Positions 9,075 to 18,623 of a DNA stretch of 64,000 bases are shown here, piece after piece. Position numbers and translations under genes: made by a program. The notes under the pieces are model-generated. The model worked only from the letters and a program-made list of their open reading frames with translations. It had not been told where the DNA came from and did not search any database. This stretch comes from Paenalcaligenes hermetiae (lineage in GTDB: Bacteria; Pseudomonadota; Gammaproteobacteria; Burkholderiales; Burkholderiaceae_B). The stretch covers positions 248,001 through 312,000 of the forward strand of contig NZ_BAABKD010000002.1 of NCBI RefSeq assembly GCF_039543645.1, in the 5' to 3' direction. How positions within the stretch are numbered: position 1 is the first letter of the stretch; each line of letters starts with the position of its first letter.

Positions 9075-11255
9075 CTAAAAATCCACTAAACCTAAGGCCG
9101 GATCACTCACGCCATGCTCACCCGTTTCTACTCGTCCGGCAAAACGGCGGTAAAAACTAGGGTCACTATCGCAGCGTAAGGAGAAGTCATACCAACGCCC
9201 ACTTTGGCGCAAATCCCAAGAAAGTGACTCTTTACGCGCTGGCTCCACTGTTACTGTCCAAGGACCATCCTCACGGTAATAATCTGCCTGAACAGTAAAC
9301 GTACACGCCGCTTTACCGCCATTTAGCAGCTCCACATACACATCGCCATTGGCGACGTCATAACATACACGGATCTCTGGTAGGGCTGCCGTCGCCTCAA
9401 GACGCGTTACATCCCCTTTAAAATGACGGTGGAAACCATTAGGACCTAAGACCCATAGATCATAACGCCCTACATTATCTTTGATCACATCCCACGTGTC
9501 TTCCAAACTTTTACCTGCCTCCACCATGTAGCGGCGTGGAATACGGTCTAAATTTAACTTATCATAAACATGAAACACAGCCGCATTTTTACCTGTATTA
9601 GAAAAAATCAACTGTACTCCATCTTTATGATCACAACGTGCACTCACATGTAGCTCATAATCTAAAGCTCGTGAAGGACGTACTCCAGTATGCTGTACGG
9701 GCAACTGTGGATCTAAAGGACGTGGTACTTGAGCTAAACGCTCCTGCTCCTTACGAATAGTATCAGCCTCTTCTTTAGTTCGTGTCCCTTCTAAATAAGG
9801 TATAGGCTCATTATTAGGCGATGTAAAGTTAAAAGCGGAAGTTAAATCTCCACAGACTGCGCGTCGAAACGGACTGATGTTAGGCTCTTTAACACCAAAA
9901 CGCTCCTCAATAAAGCGAATAACAGATGTATGATCAAAGGTTTCAGAGTTAACCCAGCCGCCACGACTCCAAGGGGATATCACATACATAGGCACACGAA
10001 TCCCTGGACCATACACTTTTTTATCTGGTTTAGGCTGACCCACTATACCTTTAGGATTGGGATGAGTGTAGTACTCGTAACTTAAGGCTTCTTCTGAAAG
10101 CGTGGTTTTACCCGCTTTGCTTCCATCAGGCAAATAAGAGGGTGCTGACGGTGATGGGCAGTGGTCAAAGTAACCATCGTTTTCATCAAAGTTTACGATA
10201 AAAACCGTTTTACTCCATACTTCAGGGTTAGCGGTTAATGCATTAAGCAACTCTTGGGTATACCAGGCCCCTTGAACTGGACTGGAGGGACCAGGATGTT
10301 CAGAATAAGTCGCAGGTGCTACCACCCATGAAACTTGTGGTAATTCATTATTTAAAACATCTTGGCGTAACTGCTCTAAAAAGCCACCATCCGGCATGGT
10401 ATTTGCAATCCCCTTATAAAGAGGGGTATTGATATCATCCTCTGGTGCATAAGCAGGTGAAGAGCCACTTGATTTTACGGGCTTACCTGAATCTTCATTT
10501 GCCTTACGGTACTGTTTAAAGCCAGATAAGGGGTTATCTGTAAAATTATCTGGCATATTTTGATAAACCTTCCAGCTAACCCCGGCTTTCTCCAAGCGCT
10601 CTGGGTAAGTGGTCCACTCAAATCCTAATTTAGATGAACCAATACTGTCCCAAACATTATTAACTACGGCCTCACCACTTGCACTTGGGCCATTGGTCCC
10701 CGTCCATAAAAACAAACGGTTTGAGTTTGTACCCGTATGCATAGAGCAATGGTAGGCATCGCAAATTGTAAATGCGTTTGCCAATGCAAACTGAAAAGGA
10801 ATTTCTGTTTCGCGATAGTACCCCATAGAATGAGCATTTTTATAACGAGGCCACTCGCTCATACGTCCATGATCCCACGCAGCCTGCCCATCTACCCAGG
10901 TATGCGGTGTCCCATTAACACGCTGCGCATTACCTTTAGAGCCATCTAAATGATAGGGCAAAATAACATTACCCTTATCATCTTTCTGCTCCCAGACCTG
11001 ACGCCCTCCTGGCAAAGGTATGGTGAATCGATCACCAAAACCTCTTACGCCTTTCAATGTGCCAAAATAATGATTAAAAGATCGGTTTTCCTGCATCAAA
11101 ATTACAATATGCTCTACATCTTTAATCGTACCGGTACGATTATTAGCAGGAATAGCTAAGGCTTTACGTATACTAGCAGGGAAAGTCGCCAATGAAGCAG
11201 CGGCAACCCCAGAGGAAGTCATACTACGAATAAAATTACGTCTAGATAAACTCAT
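9075..11255 (-). CDS. plcN: Phosphocholine-preferring phospholipase C (Tat-exported)
   Basis: Hydrolyses phosphatidylcholine-type lipids, releasing phosphocholine, outside the cytoplasm. The 726-residue protein starts with a twin-arginine signal (SRRNFIRS, Arg5-Arg6) and a hydrophobic stretch ending in an AxA-like site. The phosphoesterase domain has MQENRSFNHYFG at about 54-65 and NFDENDGYFDH later, both holding metal ligands. Two C-terminal beta domains of the bacterial phospholipase C type (about 510-710) follow. The length fits PlcN/PlcH of Pseudomonas, which are exported by Tat and then by a T2SS. The adjacent gsp operon makes it a likely T2SS substrate. PlcN versus PlcH cannot be settled here. 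Confidence 0.88.
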   Translation of the reverse strand: MSLSRRNFIRSMTSSGVAAASLATFPASIRKALAIPANNRTGTIKDVEHIVILMQENRSFNHYFGTLKGVRGFGDRFTIPLPGGRQVWEQKDDKGNVILPYHLDGSKGNAQRVNGTPHTWVDGQAAWDHGRMSEWPRYKNAHSMGYYRETEIPFQFALANAFTICDAYHCSMHTGTNSNRLFLWTGTNGPSASGEAVVNNVWDSIGSSKLGFEWTTYPERLEKAGVSWKVYQNMPDNFTDNPLSGFKQYRKANEDSGKPVKSSGSSPAYAPEDDINTPLYKGIANTMPDGGFLEQLRQDVLNNELPQVSWVVAPATYSEHPGPSSPVQGAWYTQELLNALTANPEVWSKTVFIVNFDENDGYFDHCPSPSAPSYLPDGSKAGKTTLSEEALSYEYYTHPNPKGIVGQPKPDKKVYGPGIRVPMYVISPWSRGGWVNSETFDHTSVIRFIEERFGVKEPNISPFRRAVCGDLTSAFNFTSPNNEPIPYLEGTRTKEEADTIRKEQERLAQVPRPLDPQLPVQHTGVRPSRALDYELHVSARCDHKDGVQLIFSNTGKNAAVFHVYDKLNLDRIPRRYMVEAGKSLEDTWDVIKDNVGRYDLWVLGPNGFHRHFKGDVTRLEATAALPEIRVCYDVANGDVYVELLNGGKAACTFTVQADYYREDGPWTVTVEPARKESLSWDLRQSGRWYDFSLRCDSDPSFYRRFAGRVETGEHGVSDPALGLVDF

Positions 11256-11270
11256 TTCTCTTCTCTACTT

Positions 11271-11474
11271 TTAAGGTGCACAGTGCAATTGAACAGGTTT
11301 TTTGTCAGAGGGTTGCTCCGGCGTTTCCGTCCCGCCTCCGCCAGTATTCAAGCCCGTATCTGATCCCCCACTACCACATGCGCTTAAAAGCACAGTCAGC
11401 AAAAAGGCTGTGGCTATTCCTGCAGCACGCACAGCATGACCTGCCCCATTGAGCATTCTGCTTATTTTCAACAT
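11271..11474 (-). CDS. Small lipoprotein, unknown function
   Basis: A 67-residue protein with a lipoprotein signal: basic n-region, hydrophobic core (GIATAFLLTVLLSAC) and Cys33 as acylation site. The mature part is only about 35 residues, rich in Gly, Thr, Glu and Pro, ending in LHCAP with a second Cys near the C terminus. It lies 15 bases from plcN and 14 from the phosphatase-like gene, so the three look like one transcript. I do not recognise a family. It could be an accessory or anchor for either neighbour, which is inference from position only. Confidence 0.6.
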   Translation of the reverse strand: MLKISRMLNGAGHAVRAAGIATAFLLTVLLSACGSGGSDTGLNTGGGGTETPEQPSDKKPVQLHCAP

Positions 11475-11488
11475 ATAAAACCCCTTAA

Positions 11489-13546
11489 TTAAGGAAGTAA
11501 AGTGGATAGAGGTTGACGAGATAAGTAAATCGCCAGCACCTCATCTAAGTTCAACGCCCGTTCCCATATTGCCAAATCAGCATAGGCACTTTGAGTCACG
11601 GTGCTATTGCGGTGGGTATACTGCCCAGTAATGTCCTCTGCAAAACTCAGCATGCTTTGTTTTGCTCCCCCTAGGGCATTGAGCTTGGATGGATCAAGAG
11701 TAATCACCCCATTTTGCTGTCCCAAGACAGGGTCAATAACATAAGCAAATAGTTGTCGCTTATCTTTATCAATAGCTAGCGCCACATAAGCCCACTCATT
11801 TCGGGTGACGTTATACCCCTGAGCTTCGTTACGGCTACTACCATCTCCTGTATTAAATCGGATATCACAACCGTTTCGGTTAAACAGCCCTAAAGCTAAC
11901 CCAGCGGTATTACCTGATTCATAGTTTTTATTAGCCAAAATACTCGTGCCATACCCATGACAGGTTCCACTGACCTTAAACCAAAAACCAATGGTAAAAG
12001 CGCGCACTGAGTCATCCGTTGTTACGTCTTTGTTTAGGTGTAATTTAAAACCAGCGACTTTCCCCTGTGTATGCACAGCGGTGTCAACAGCTAAACCAAA
12101 AGTCGGTGCATTTCCCTCCAAGGCGATAGGCGTTAAACTCAATCCAGATTGCTGGTTATTCCAGGGCGACAACGTCGATCCCTGCATTGCATCCACAGCA
12201 GGCTGAGTCGCAAAAGGGTAATACACAACTAGTTTCTCTTTAAAAGAGGCATCTAAAGTGACCGGAGGAATATTTAAATACTCTGCGTTTACTGTTGCTA
12301 GCGCCGCCCCTTTTTTCAAAAGATAACGGTAGCTCAGTATTTGCTCTTCTTTTTCCCCACCCACTGACTTATCAACATAAGTTTGCGCATCGGCTGCCAA
12401 AGTAGCTACCAATATCCCATCTCTATATAGCTCAATGGGCTCTGCATTAGCTGTGCTTTGTAACAGCTGCCAATGCAAACTGAGCGTATTATTTTGTGGG
12501 TTAGACTCATAACCCAAGGCCGTAATCTTACTATCGACGGTTAAAGAATTGCCTGCTAAAGAATACGTTTCCACATCAACCGGTACATCAAAATATTCCA
12601 ATACCGTAGGCACAATATCCACAATAGCGGCCGCATCTAAGTCAGAAACAGGCTTACCAGACAACGCAGTAAGCCCCAGCACCCCTACCGACAAGTCGGT
12701 TGCTAGCCAACCTGTTTTATTGCCAATGAATTGTGAGCCTGTCGCCACTCCATACGCATCTAAGCCATAGCTATTGAGCAGTAATACTTGCCATGATTCA
12801 CTCTCATCAGCCTGCTCTCGCTCAGCAATACGTTGAAGTAAACGGCTGATGTCTTGCAAAGTATGGCGTACTGCTTCTTGATACGCTTTAGTTCCTAACC
12901 CTTCCGTCGCTTTTAGCAATGGCTCCTGATATTGCGCCATAATGACCGTAGTCCCTGCTTCAATGTGTGCTTGCGTCTGCTCAGTCACACATTGCTCATC
13001 ACTATCGCAGTTCACTAGCGTCAATACCCCTCTCTCACTCTCTTGCTGTAAAAGCTCAGCATACGCCGGCTCACTTACCACCAAAGCACGAGACAGTTTC
13101 TCCTGCTCTTTCTGCTCTAAATGACTAAATAAACTATCAACTTTAAACTCAAGCGTTTTGGGGTGTACTTGAGAAATGCCATGTTCATTAGCCCATACAC
13201 CGGTTAATAACGATGCCCAACTAGGTAAAGCTGTGGTTGGCTGCTCAGTAGGCGTACCCTCATAACCTCCTGAGCGCAAGGGTAACCTCGTATTTAAACG
13301 AGCTAACTCTGGTAATTGTTTTAGCTCCTCTTGCAAATACTCATAGCCCAATCCGTCTACTTGCACCACTAACAGCTTTTTTCCACCTTGAGCTAAAAAA
13401 TCCAAGCTAGAAGAAGGCTCATCTTCTGTCACAAGCTCTGTGCCACCCCCTGAGCCACCACAAGCTGCTAATGTTAACGTTAAGGCGAGGCCACCTGCTT
13501 TCACCATAACTTTCAACCATCGCCTCATTTGTATTACTCTCATCAT
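11489..13546 (-). CDS. Alkaline-phosphatase-superfamily lipoprotein with LamG-like domain
   Basis: Predicted surface or periplasmic lipoprotein of 685 residues from the ATG at 13546, which has an AAGG site just upstream (GTG 13558 and ATG 13528 are alternatives). The signal peptide ends in LTLAAC (Cys29). A phosphodiesterase/phosphatase fold follows: VVQVDGLGYEYL (metal Asp about 64) and PTTALPSWASLLTG with a candidate nucleophile Thr105. The usual SDHGM metal motif is not visible; the equivalent stretch reads LLLNSYGLDAYG. A fibronectin-like segment (about 345-430) and a LamG/concanavalin-like domain (about 440-665) complete it. The true substrate is unknown and activity may be lost. It heads a likely operon with the small lipoprotein and plcN. 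Confidence 0.7.
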   Translation of the reverse strand: MMRVIQMRRWLKVMVKAGGLALTLTLAACGGSGGGTELVTEDEPSSSLDFLAQGGKKLLVVQVDGLGYEYLQEELKQLPELARLNTRLPLRSGGYEGTPTEQPTTALPSWASLLTGVWANEHGISQVHPKTLEFKVDSLFSHLEQKEQEKLSRALVVSEPAYAELLQQESERGVLTLVNCDSDEQCVTEQTQAHIEAGTTVIMAQYQEPLLKATEGLGTKAYQEAVRHTLQDISRLLQRIAEREQADESESWQVLLLNSYGLDAYGVATGSQFIGNKTGWLATDLSVGVLGLTALSGKPVSDLDAAAIVDIVPTVLEYFDVPVDVETYSLAGNSLTVDSKITALGYESNPQNNTLSLHWQLLQSTANAEPIELYRDGILVATLAADAQTYVDKSVGGEKEEQILSYRYLLKKGAALATVNAEYLNIPPVTLDASFKEKLVVYYPFATQPAVDAMQGSTLSPWNNQQSGLSLTPIALEGNAPTFGLAVDTAVHTQGKVAGFKLHLNKDVTTDDSVRAFTIGFWFKVSGTCHGYGTSILANKNYESGNTAGLALGLFNRNGCDIRFNTGDGSSRNEAQGYNVTRNEWAYVALAIDKDKRQLFAYVIDPVLGQQNGVITLDPSKLNALGGAKQSMLSFAEDITGQYTHRNSTVTQSAYADLAIWERALNLDEVLAIYLSRQPLSTLLP

Positions 13547-13687
13547 TGCTGCCTTCACTTAAAATAAAACTCTAGACCACACGCCGTGGCACTACTGCAA
13601 GTATCGGAGCTAGGTATTGTGTAGTGATGACAAATGACACAAATTTTCATATACCGTTATTATTTTTTTTAAATCTAAAGACAAGAC

Positions 13688-13712
13688 AAAAAACCCCGCT
13701 ACTAGAGCGGGG
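13688..13712 (-). terminator. Terminator of the phosphonate-type transporter operon
   Basis: Stem CCCCGCT (13694-13700), loop ACTAG, stem AGCGGGG (13706-13712). Read leftward the hairpin is followed by a T run (A at 13688-13693). Confidence 0.85.
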
Positions 13713-13741
13713 CTTCTTTTACTTCTCAGTTAAAACTTTGA

Positions 13742-14755
13742 TTATTTAGCTTCTGTTTTGCCATCGTAGCGTTTTGTCCATTCTTTAATAATGCGCTCAC
13801 GATTCGTTGCAGACCAAGCAAAGTCATTATCAATCAAACGCTGGTTCAAATCAGAAGGGAGCTCTGGATTTCCACCCGCTGCCACAGGCCGAGCTAATAC
13901 AGCAAATTGCTCTTTATACATCTGCGCTGCTGCTTCACTCGCTGAAAAATCTGCTAATTTTTGGGCAGCATCCATATTTTTACTGCCTTTAATAATCGCT
14001 GCAGCCTCGATTTCCCAACCTAAACCCTCACTAGGGAATACCAGGGCTAAAGGAGCGCCTTGCTCTTTCAAGCGCACACCTCGGTAATCAAAAGATATAC
14101 CTATTGGGTACTCACCCGCAGCTGCCAAGTTACACGGCTTAGACCCAGAATGCGTATAAGAGCCAATGTTTTTATGCAAACCATCCATATAGGTCCAGCC
14201 TTTTTCTTCCCCAAACAACTGTAACCAAGCGCTGACATCTAAAAAGCCTGTACCAGAAGAAGCGGGATTTGGCATGACAATTTTCCCAGCGTAGTCAGGC
14301 TTTAATAAATCTTCCCAAGAACTAGGCATAGGCAGTTTTTGCTTTTCCAACTCTACCGTATTCACACATAGCACTGAAGCATAGCCACTCATTCCTACCC
14401 AAGCCGGGGGATTTTCAGCATCGCGCATTTTGCTGTTAATCGAATCCAACCCCTGTGGAGCATAAGGTTGCAACATATCCTGGCTTGCCAGTAACCCCAG
14501 CGCAGAACCAGCCAGCCCCCATACCGCATCAGCCTTAGGATTGTTTTTCTCAGCGAGTAACTTAGCTGTCACAATCCCTGTCGAATCCCGTACCCACTGT
14601 AATTTAATATCGGGATAAACCGCGTTAAACGCTTTTTCATAGACCTGCAGCTGATCTGCTTCTAAAGCCGAGTACACCGTTAATGTAGTCGTCGCTGCAA
14701 ATGCTTGCCCTACTAAAGTGGCACCTAATAAAGAGGAGAATAAAACTCGTTTCAT
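13742..14755 (-). CDS. ABC transporter substrate-binding protein, putative 2-aminoethylphosphonate type
   Basis: Periplasmic binding protein of 337 residues with a Sec signal ending AFA at about residue 20. The sequence has the features I associate with the PhnS2 family of putative 2-aminoethylphosphonate binders: TVYSALEADQLQVYEKAF, WVRDSTGIVTAKLLAEK, VMPNPASSGTGFLDVSAWLQ and GSYTHSGSKPC. It is the first gene of a three-gene leftward operon, and the divergent LysR regulator also belongs to the phosphonate-associated type. No phosphonate-degrading enzyme (PhnW, PhnX) is in the window. The related Fe(III)-binding family is the main alternative for the substrate. Confidence 0.8.
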   Translation of the reverse strand: MKRVLFSSLLGATLVGQAFAATTTLTVYSALEADQLQVYEKAFNAVYPDIKLQWVRDSTGIVTAKLLAEKNNPKADAVWGLAGSALGLLASQDMLQPYAPQGLDSINSKMRDAENPPAWVGMSGYASVLCVNTVELEKQKLPMPSSWEDLLKPDYAGKIVMPNPASSGTGFLDVSAWLQLFGEEKGWTYMDGLHKNIGSYTHSGSKPCNLAAAGEYPIGISFDYRGVRLKEQGAPLALVFPSEGLGWEIEAAAIIKGSKNMDAAQKLADFSASEAAAQMYKEQFAVLARPVAAGGNPELPSDLNQRLIDNDFAWSATNRERIIKEWTKRYDGKTEAK

Positions 14756-14778
14756 GAAAAATCCTAATTCTATTTAGA

Positions 14779-16497
14779 TCAATAGGTATCAGGCAAAGCC
14801 TGCCACGCCTGACTTCGTTTACGTACTGTGCGTGTTGCCAGATGTAAAAGCACTGACACCATCGCCGAACTACTCATAATCAACACACTCATTGCTGCTG
14901 CCGCACCAATATGACCGGCATCATCCATATTCAGTACAGCTACGGCCGCCAATACGGTTTGCGGACTATATAAAAACACCACCGCCGAGACGGTAGTCAT
15001 TGCCGATACAAATAAATAACGAATAATTTGCAAAATAGTAGGAAAGCTCAATGGCAAGGTGACTCGCCACAGAGTCTGCCAAGCTGACGCTTTAAGCGAT
15101 GCAGCCGCTGCTTCAATTTCTGGGGCTAAACGATCCAATGTAGATTGCATTGTTAAATACGCACTTGTATAAAAATGCACGACGGTACAAATGACGAGTA
15201 AGGTCATCCCCCCATATAAATGCCGCAAAGGATTCGCTGGATGATTAAAAAACAAAATATAACCAAGCCCTAGTACTAACCCTGGTACTGCCATTGGCAT
15301 AAGTACACAAAACCGAATACATTGATTCACCCATAAACCAAATGATCTCGTGACTAGTACTTTATTAATAAGCCACGCATTTAAAAACACCAGCACTGCC
15401 CCAAATACCGCCGTTAACAACGCGAGTTTTAAGCTATTTATCCACGCTAACCATCCACCACCTGCCATATTGTCAAAATCATAAGACCGTAAGCTAAAGC
15501 TTAGGTTATATGGCCAAAACTGAATAAATGATGCCCAAACGGCCACACCAATAACAAGCAATAACCACAAGCAAACCAGCAAAGTAATTAGCAAAAAACT
15601 CCTATCTCGCCAACGATGGCGCTCTACAAAAAAACCTTGCGCAGTCTGCCTTGTTTTACTTTGCTTTTTTCTTAAAAAGTAATCTACGAAAAATGTAAGT
15701 AAAGCAGGTACCAATAACAGCAAACCGATTGCTGCCCCCTTACCAAACTGTAATTGACCTACTACCGCCTTATAAGCTTCTAGAGCCACCACGTTATAGT
15801 GCCCCCCTATCACTTTAGGCACTCCAAAATCCGTGACACTCAGAGTAAAAACTAAACACCCAGCGGAAAAAACAGCATAATGACTCGATGGAAAAGTAAT
15901 GGTGCTAAAGCGACGCCACGCCCCAGCTCCCATTGACTTTGCGGCTTCATAAAGACGTACATCCCCCATGGCTAATCCGGTACGTAACACCATCAATGCA
16001 TGAGGAAAGGTGTAAAACGCCTCGCCTAATACAATGCCTTTAAAGCCATAAATACTGCTCGCCCCCAATAACTCTTTAAATAAACCCTGATTGCCAAACA
16101 AATACACCAAGGAAATACCTGGTAATAAAGAGGGAGCAAGTAAAGGAAGTAGTGCGATCATTTCCCAAAAAGGCTTATATGGCACTTGTGTTCTATGCAA
16201 CATAAAAGCAAAGGCATAGGCCAAAGGAATCACGATCACCACCGTCGCCAGTCCTACATACACACTTTGCTGAACAGCTTGAAAAAACCCGGGCGCCTGT
16301 ACAATATCCAGAAATAGGCTTACCCCTACCCATTGCATGGCCTCATTCTGAAAGGCTCGAATAAAAATAAAGAGAAGAGGCACCGCTAAAAACATCAGAA
16401 AAATGCCCAAGATGACCCAACGTAATCCCTGGATCACCAACTCTTGTAAAGTAAAAAACCAGCTGGGGTAAGCTAAACGAGGTACAGTAACTGGCAT
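14779..16497 (-). CDS. ABC transporter permease, fused, putative 2-aminoethylphosphonate type
   Basis: A 572-residue inner-membrane protein made of two fused binding-protein-dependent permease domains, each with about six membrane helices and an EAA-type loop (EAAKSMGAGAWRRFSTITFP about 184-203; EAAAASLKASAWQTLWRVTLP about 463-483). It forms the channel for the neighbouring binding protein. The fused layout is typical of the PhnU2 and Fe(III)-type permeases. Its ATG overlaps the stop of the upstream ATPase gene by one base, and 23 bases separate it from the binding-protein gene. Confidence 0.82.
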   Translation of the reverse strand: MPVTVPRLAYPSWFFTLQELVIQGLRWVILGIFLMFLAVPLLFIFIRAFQNEAMQWVGVSLFLDIVQAPGFFQAVQQSVYVGLATVVIVIPLAYAFAFMLHRTQVPYKPFWEMIALLPLLAPSLLPGISLVYLFGNQGLFKELLGASSIYGFKGIVLGEAFYTFPHALMVLRTGLAMGDVRLYEAAKSMGAGAWRRFSTITFPSSHYAVFSAGCLVFTLSVTDFGVPKVIGGHYNVVALEAYKAVVGQLQFGKGAAIGLLLLVPALLTFFVDYFLRKKQSKTRQTAQGFFVERHRWRDRSFLLITLLVCLWLLLVIGVAVWASFIQFWPYNLSFSLRSYDFDNMAGGGWLAWINSLKLALLTAVFGAVLVFLNAWLINKVLVTRSFGLWVNQCIRFCVLMPMAVPGLVLGLGYILFFNHPANPLRHLYGGMTLLVICTVVHFYTSAYLTMQSTLDRLAPEIEAAAASLKASAWQTLWRVTLPLSFPTILQIIRYLFVSAMTTVSAVVFLYSPQTVLAAVAVLNMDDAGHIGAAAAMSVLIMSSSAMVSVLLHLATRTVRKRSQAWQALPDTY

Positions 16498-17603
16498 TAG
16501 GCAACTTCCTTATAAACAGCCAGTGCTTCACTAGGCAAATGTAACCAGTACTTTTTCCCTAACCCCTGCATATAAGGCTCAGCTTGTGCAGCTGGAAGCA
16601 AAACTTCTATCTGCGTTTGATCCGCGCGCTCTAGTTGAAAAAATAGCTTGTAATAACGACCCAAAAAAATCCCATCTATAAAATGAGCAACAAACCAATT
16701 TTTTTGCAGTGCTGGCCTACGACTCTCTCCTACTGGGGCAAGTTGTACTTGTTCTGGCCGCACATAGAGTCGACCATTCGGCTGCAACAAGGGCATAGCG
16801 GTATGTACTTGCAGCTCTCCGACTTGGGCCACATAAGTATCAAGACGTTCATAAAAGAGACAGTTACTATCACCGATAAAATCAGCCACAAACGTATTTG
16901 CAGGCTGCCGGTATAAATCCTGAGGTCTAGCAAACTGCTGGATTTTGCCTTGATCCATCACCGCAATCCTATCCGCCATCATCATGGCCTCTTCTTGATC
17001 ATGCGTAACCATTAGCGTCGTAATACCTAGCTTGCGCTGTAAGTTTCGCAAATCAATACGAAGCTGCTCCCGAATACGAGCATCTAAAGCAGACATAGGC
17101 TCATCTAATAAAAGCAAGGATGGCGAAGGTGCCAAAGCACGCGCCAAGGCCACGCGCTGCTGCTGCCCTCCTGATAACTGACTCGGATATCGTTGCGCTA
17201 AATGCCCTAACCCTACCAAGTCCAGCATTTCTCGTACCCGCTTGTGCACCACAGGTGCTAAGCGACGACGTTGACTTAATCCATAAGCTACATTTTGCTC
17301 CACCGTTAAATTCGGAAATAAAGCATAAGATTGAAACAACATGCCATAGTCTCTTTGCTGCGCAGGCAATTGACCTATCTCACGATTTGCTAGAAAAATA
17401 CGTCCTTCATCCTGACGGTGTAATCCAGCAATACAGCGTAGCAATGTACTTTTCCCACAGCCTGAAGGCCCCAGTAAGCAAACCAGCTCCCCTGCTCTTA
17501 ACTCGAGAGAAACCGCATCTAAAGCCGTAAAAGCACCAAATTTTTTTGTTACATGCTCTATGGATAAAAAAGCCTCTTCGTCATCCATCATTGACTCCAT
17601 CAT
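16497..17603 (-). CDS. ABC transporter ATP-binding protein, putative 2-aminoethylphosphonate type
   Basis: Energises the transporter encoded downstream. The 368-residue protein has an intact ABC domain: Walker A GPSGCGKST (about 46-54), Q-loop, signature LSGGQQQRVALARAL, Walker B LLLLDEPMSALD and a switch His in MVTHDQEE. A C-terminal TOBE-like domain follows (about 270-360). The start is uncertain: several in-frame ATG codons lie at its beginning (17603, 17600, 17591, 17588). It is the promoter-proximal gene of the operon and faces the LysR gene across about 110 bases. Confidence 0.85.
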   Translation of the reverse strand: MMESMMDDEEAFLSIEHVTKKFGAFTALDAVSLELRAGELVCLLGPSGCGKSTLLRCIAGLHRQDEGRIFLANREIGQLPAQQRDYGMLFQSYALFPNLTVEQNVAYGLSQRRRLAPVVHKRVREMLDLVGLGHLAQRYPSQLSGGQQQRVALARALAPSPSLLLLDEPMSALDARIREQLRIDLRNLQRKLGITTLMVTHDQEEAMMMADRIAVMDQGKIQQFARPQDLYRQPANTFVADFIGDSNCLFYERLDTYVAQVGELQVHTAMPLLQPNGRLYVRPEQVQLAPVGESRRPALQKNWFVAHFIDGIFLGRYYKLFFQLERADQTQIEVLLPAAQAEPYMQGLGKKYWLHLPSEALAVYKEVA

Positions 17604-17712
17604 CTTTTAACAGCCCTTAGTATGCGTGCCGAATATTGTTCTTCAATGACAGGTCACTAAATTTTAGTAATAGTGGTATTTAATTATTTATTTACTCAAC
17701 CTTCATGTACTT

Positions 17713-18573
17713 ATGTTATCGCTACCTATTCAAGCGCTTGCCCTCGTTGCTCAAACAGGGAGCATCACCCAAGCAGCTCAACGACTCGGCCTGAGCCAAC
17801 CCTCCGTGACCAACTACATCCGTCAAATGGAGGATAAATATGGTGTAGAGTTGTTTTACCGCCAAGGTAAAGCCCTTGTCCCGAGCGAAGAGGCACGACA
17901 GCTATTACCAAAAATTCATGACTTACAACGCCAAGCGAGCCATATTGAATTTATGCTACGCGATTTTAGGTCTCTACAACGTGGCACACTACGTATCAGT
18001 GCCACAGGTCCTTATTATTTATTACCTAGCCTGCGCGCCTTTAATCAACACCATCCCCATATTTCACTCGCTTTTTCCCAACAAAATTCTGAAAAAGTGC
18101 TAGAAGCTGTACTCAACTATGAGGTGGAAATTGGCTCCTCCTCTTTACTTATTGAAAACAAACGCTTATATAGACGTCTACTTGCTGTGGACACGCTCCA
18201 GCTAGTGGCCCATCGATCCCACCCTCTTGCTTCACAACCTCATATCCGTCTCAGTGACTTAAAACGTCACACCTTACTTTTACGCGAACCAGGCTCCATG
18301 ACTCGAAAAGCAATACTAGATACCTGTAAAGCACTCGGTGTAGAGTTACGACACAGTATGGAGTTTGGTAGTCGAGAAGCCATCCATTGGGGATTATTAA
18401 AAAATATAGGGTGTAGCCTTCTTCCCTCTAAAGAAACCCCCGACCACCCCTCTTTAGTCATCATCCCCATCAGCGACTTATCTCTACACTTAAATGAATA
18501 TGTTTATATTCTCCAAGAGCGTCGTAACGCCCCGCTAATTCAAGCCTTTTTACAGCATTTACCTGCTGCCTAA
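17713..18573 (+). CDS. LysR-family regulator, phosphonate-transport associated
   Basis: DNA-binding regulator of 286 residues. An N-terminal winged helix-turn-helix (about 1-60: TGSITQAAQRLGLSQPSVTN) is followed by a LysR substrate-binding domain (about 88-285). The pattern matches the LysR group that accompanies aminoethylphosphonate transport and catabolism genes. It is divergent from the ABC operon with a 109-base AT-rich spacer, so it probably controls that operon and itself. The effector is not known. A terminator follows immediately. Confidence 0.82.
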   Translation: MLSLPIQALALVAQTGSITQAAQRLGLSQPSVTNYIRQMEDKYGVELFYRQGKALVPSEEARQLLPKIHDLQRQASHIEFMLRDFRSLQRGTLRISATGPYYLLPSLRAFNQHHPHISLAFSQQNSEKVLEAVLNYEVEIGSSSLLIENKRLYRRLLAVDTLQLVAHRSHPLASQPHIRLSDLKRHTLLLREPGSMTRKAILDTCKALGVELRHSMEFGSREAIHWGLLKNIGCSLLPSKETPDHPSLVIIPISDLSLHLNEYVYILQERRNAPLIQAFLQHLPAA

Positions 18574-18576
18574 CAA

Positions 18577-18607
18577 AAAAAGCCAACTGAGTATTCAGTT
18601 GGCTTTT
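18577..18607. terminator. Bidirectional terminator between lysR and phoX
   Basis: Stem AAAAGCCAACTGA, loop GTAT, stem TCAGTTGGCTTTT. It serves the convergent lysR (rightward) and phoX (leftward) transcripts. Confidence 0.85.
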
Positions 18608-18623
18608 ACTTTACTTCGATGTA

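Noticed and set aside
13600..13650. Tandem TGTCAT pair (leftward strand) as a PhoB box
   Set aside because: The two copies are seven bases apart; PhoB half-sites repeat every eleven bases, so the match is not convincing.
17120..17530. 136-residue plus-strand frame
   Set aside because: Antisense to the ATPase gene, which has all ABC motifs in the opposite direction.
17630..17665. CTGTCAT on the leftward strand as a PhoB site
   Set aside because: Only one half-site matches; the expected second half does not.
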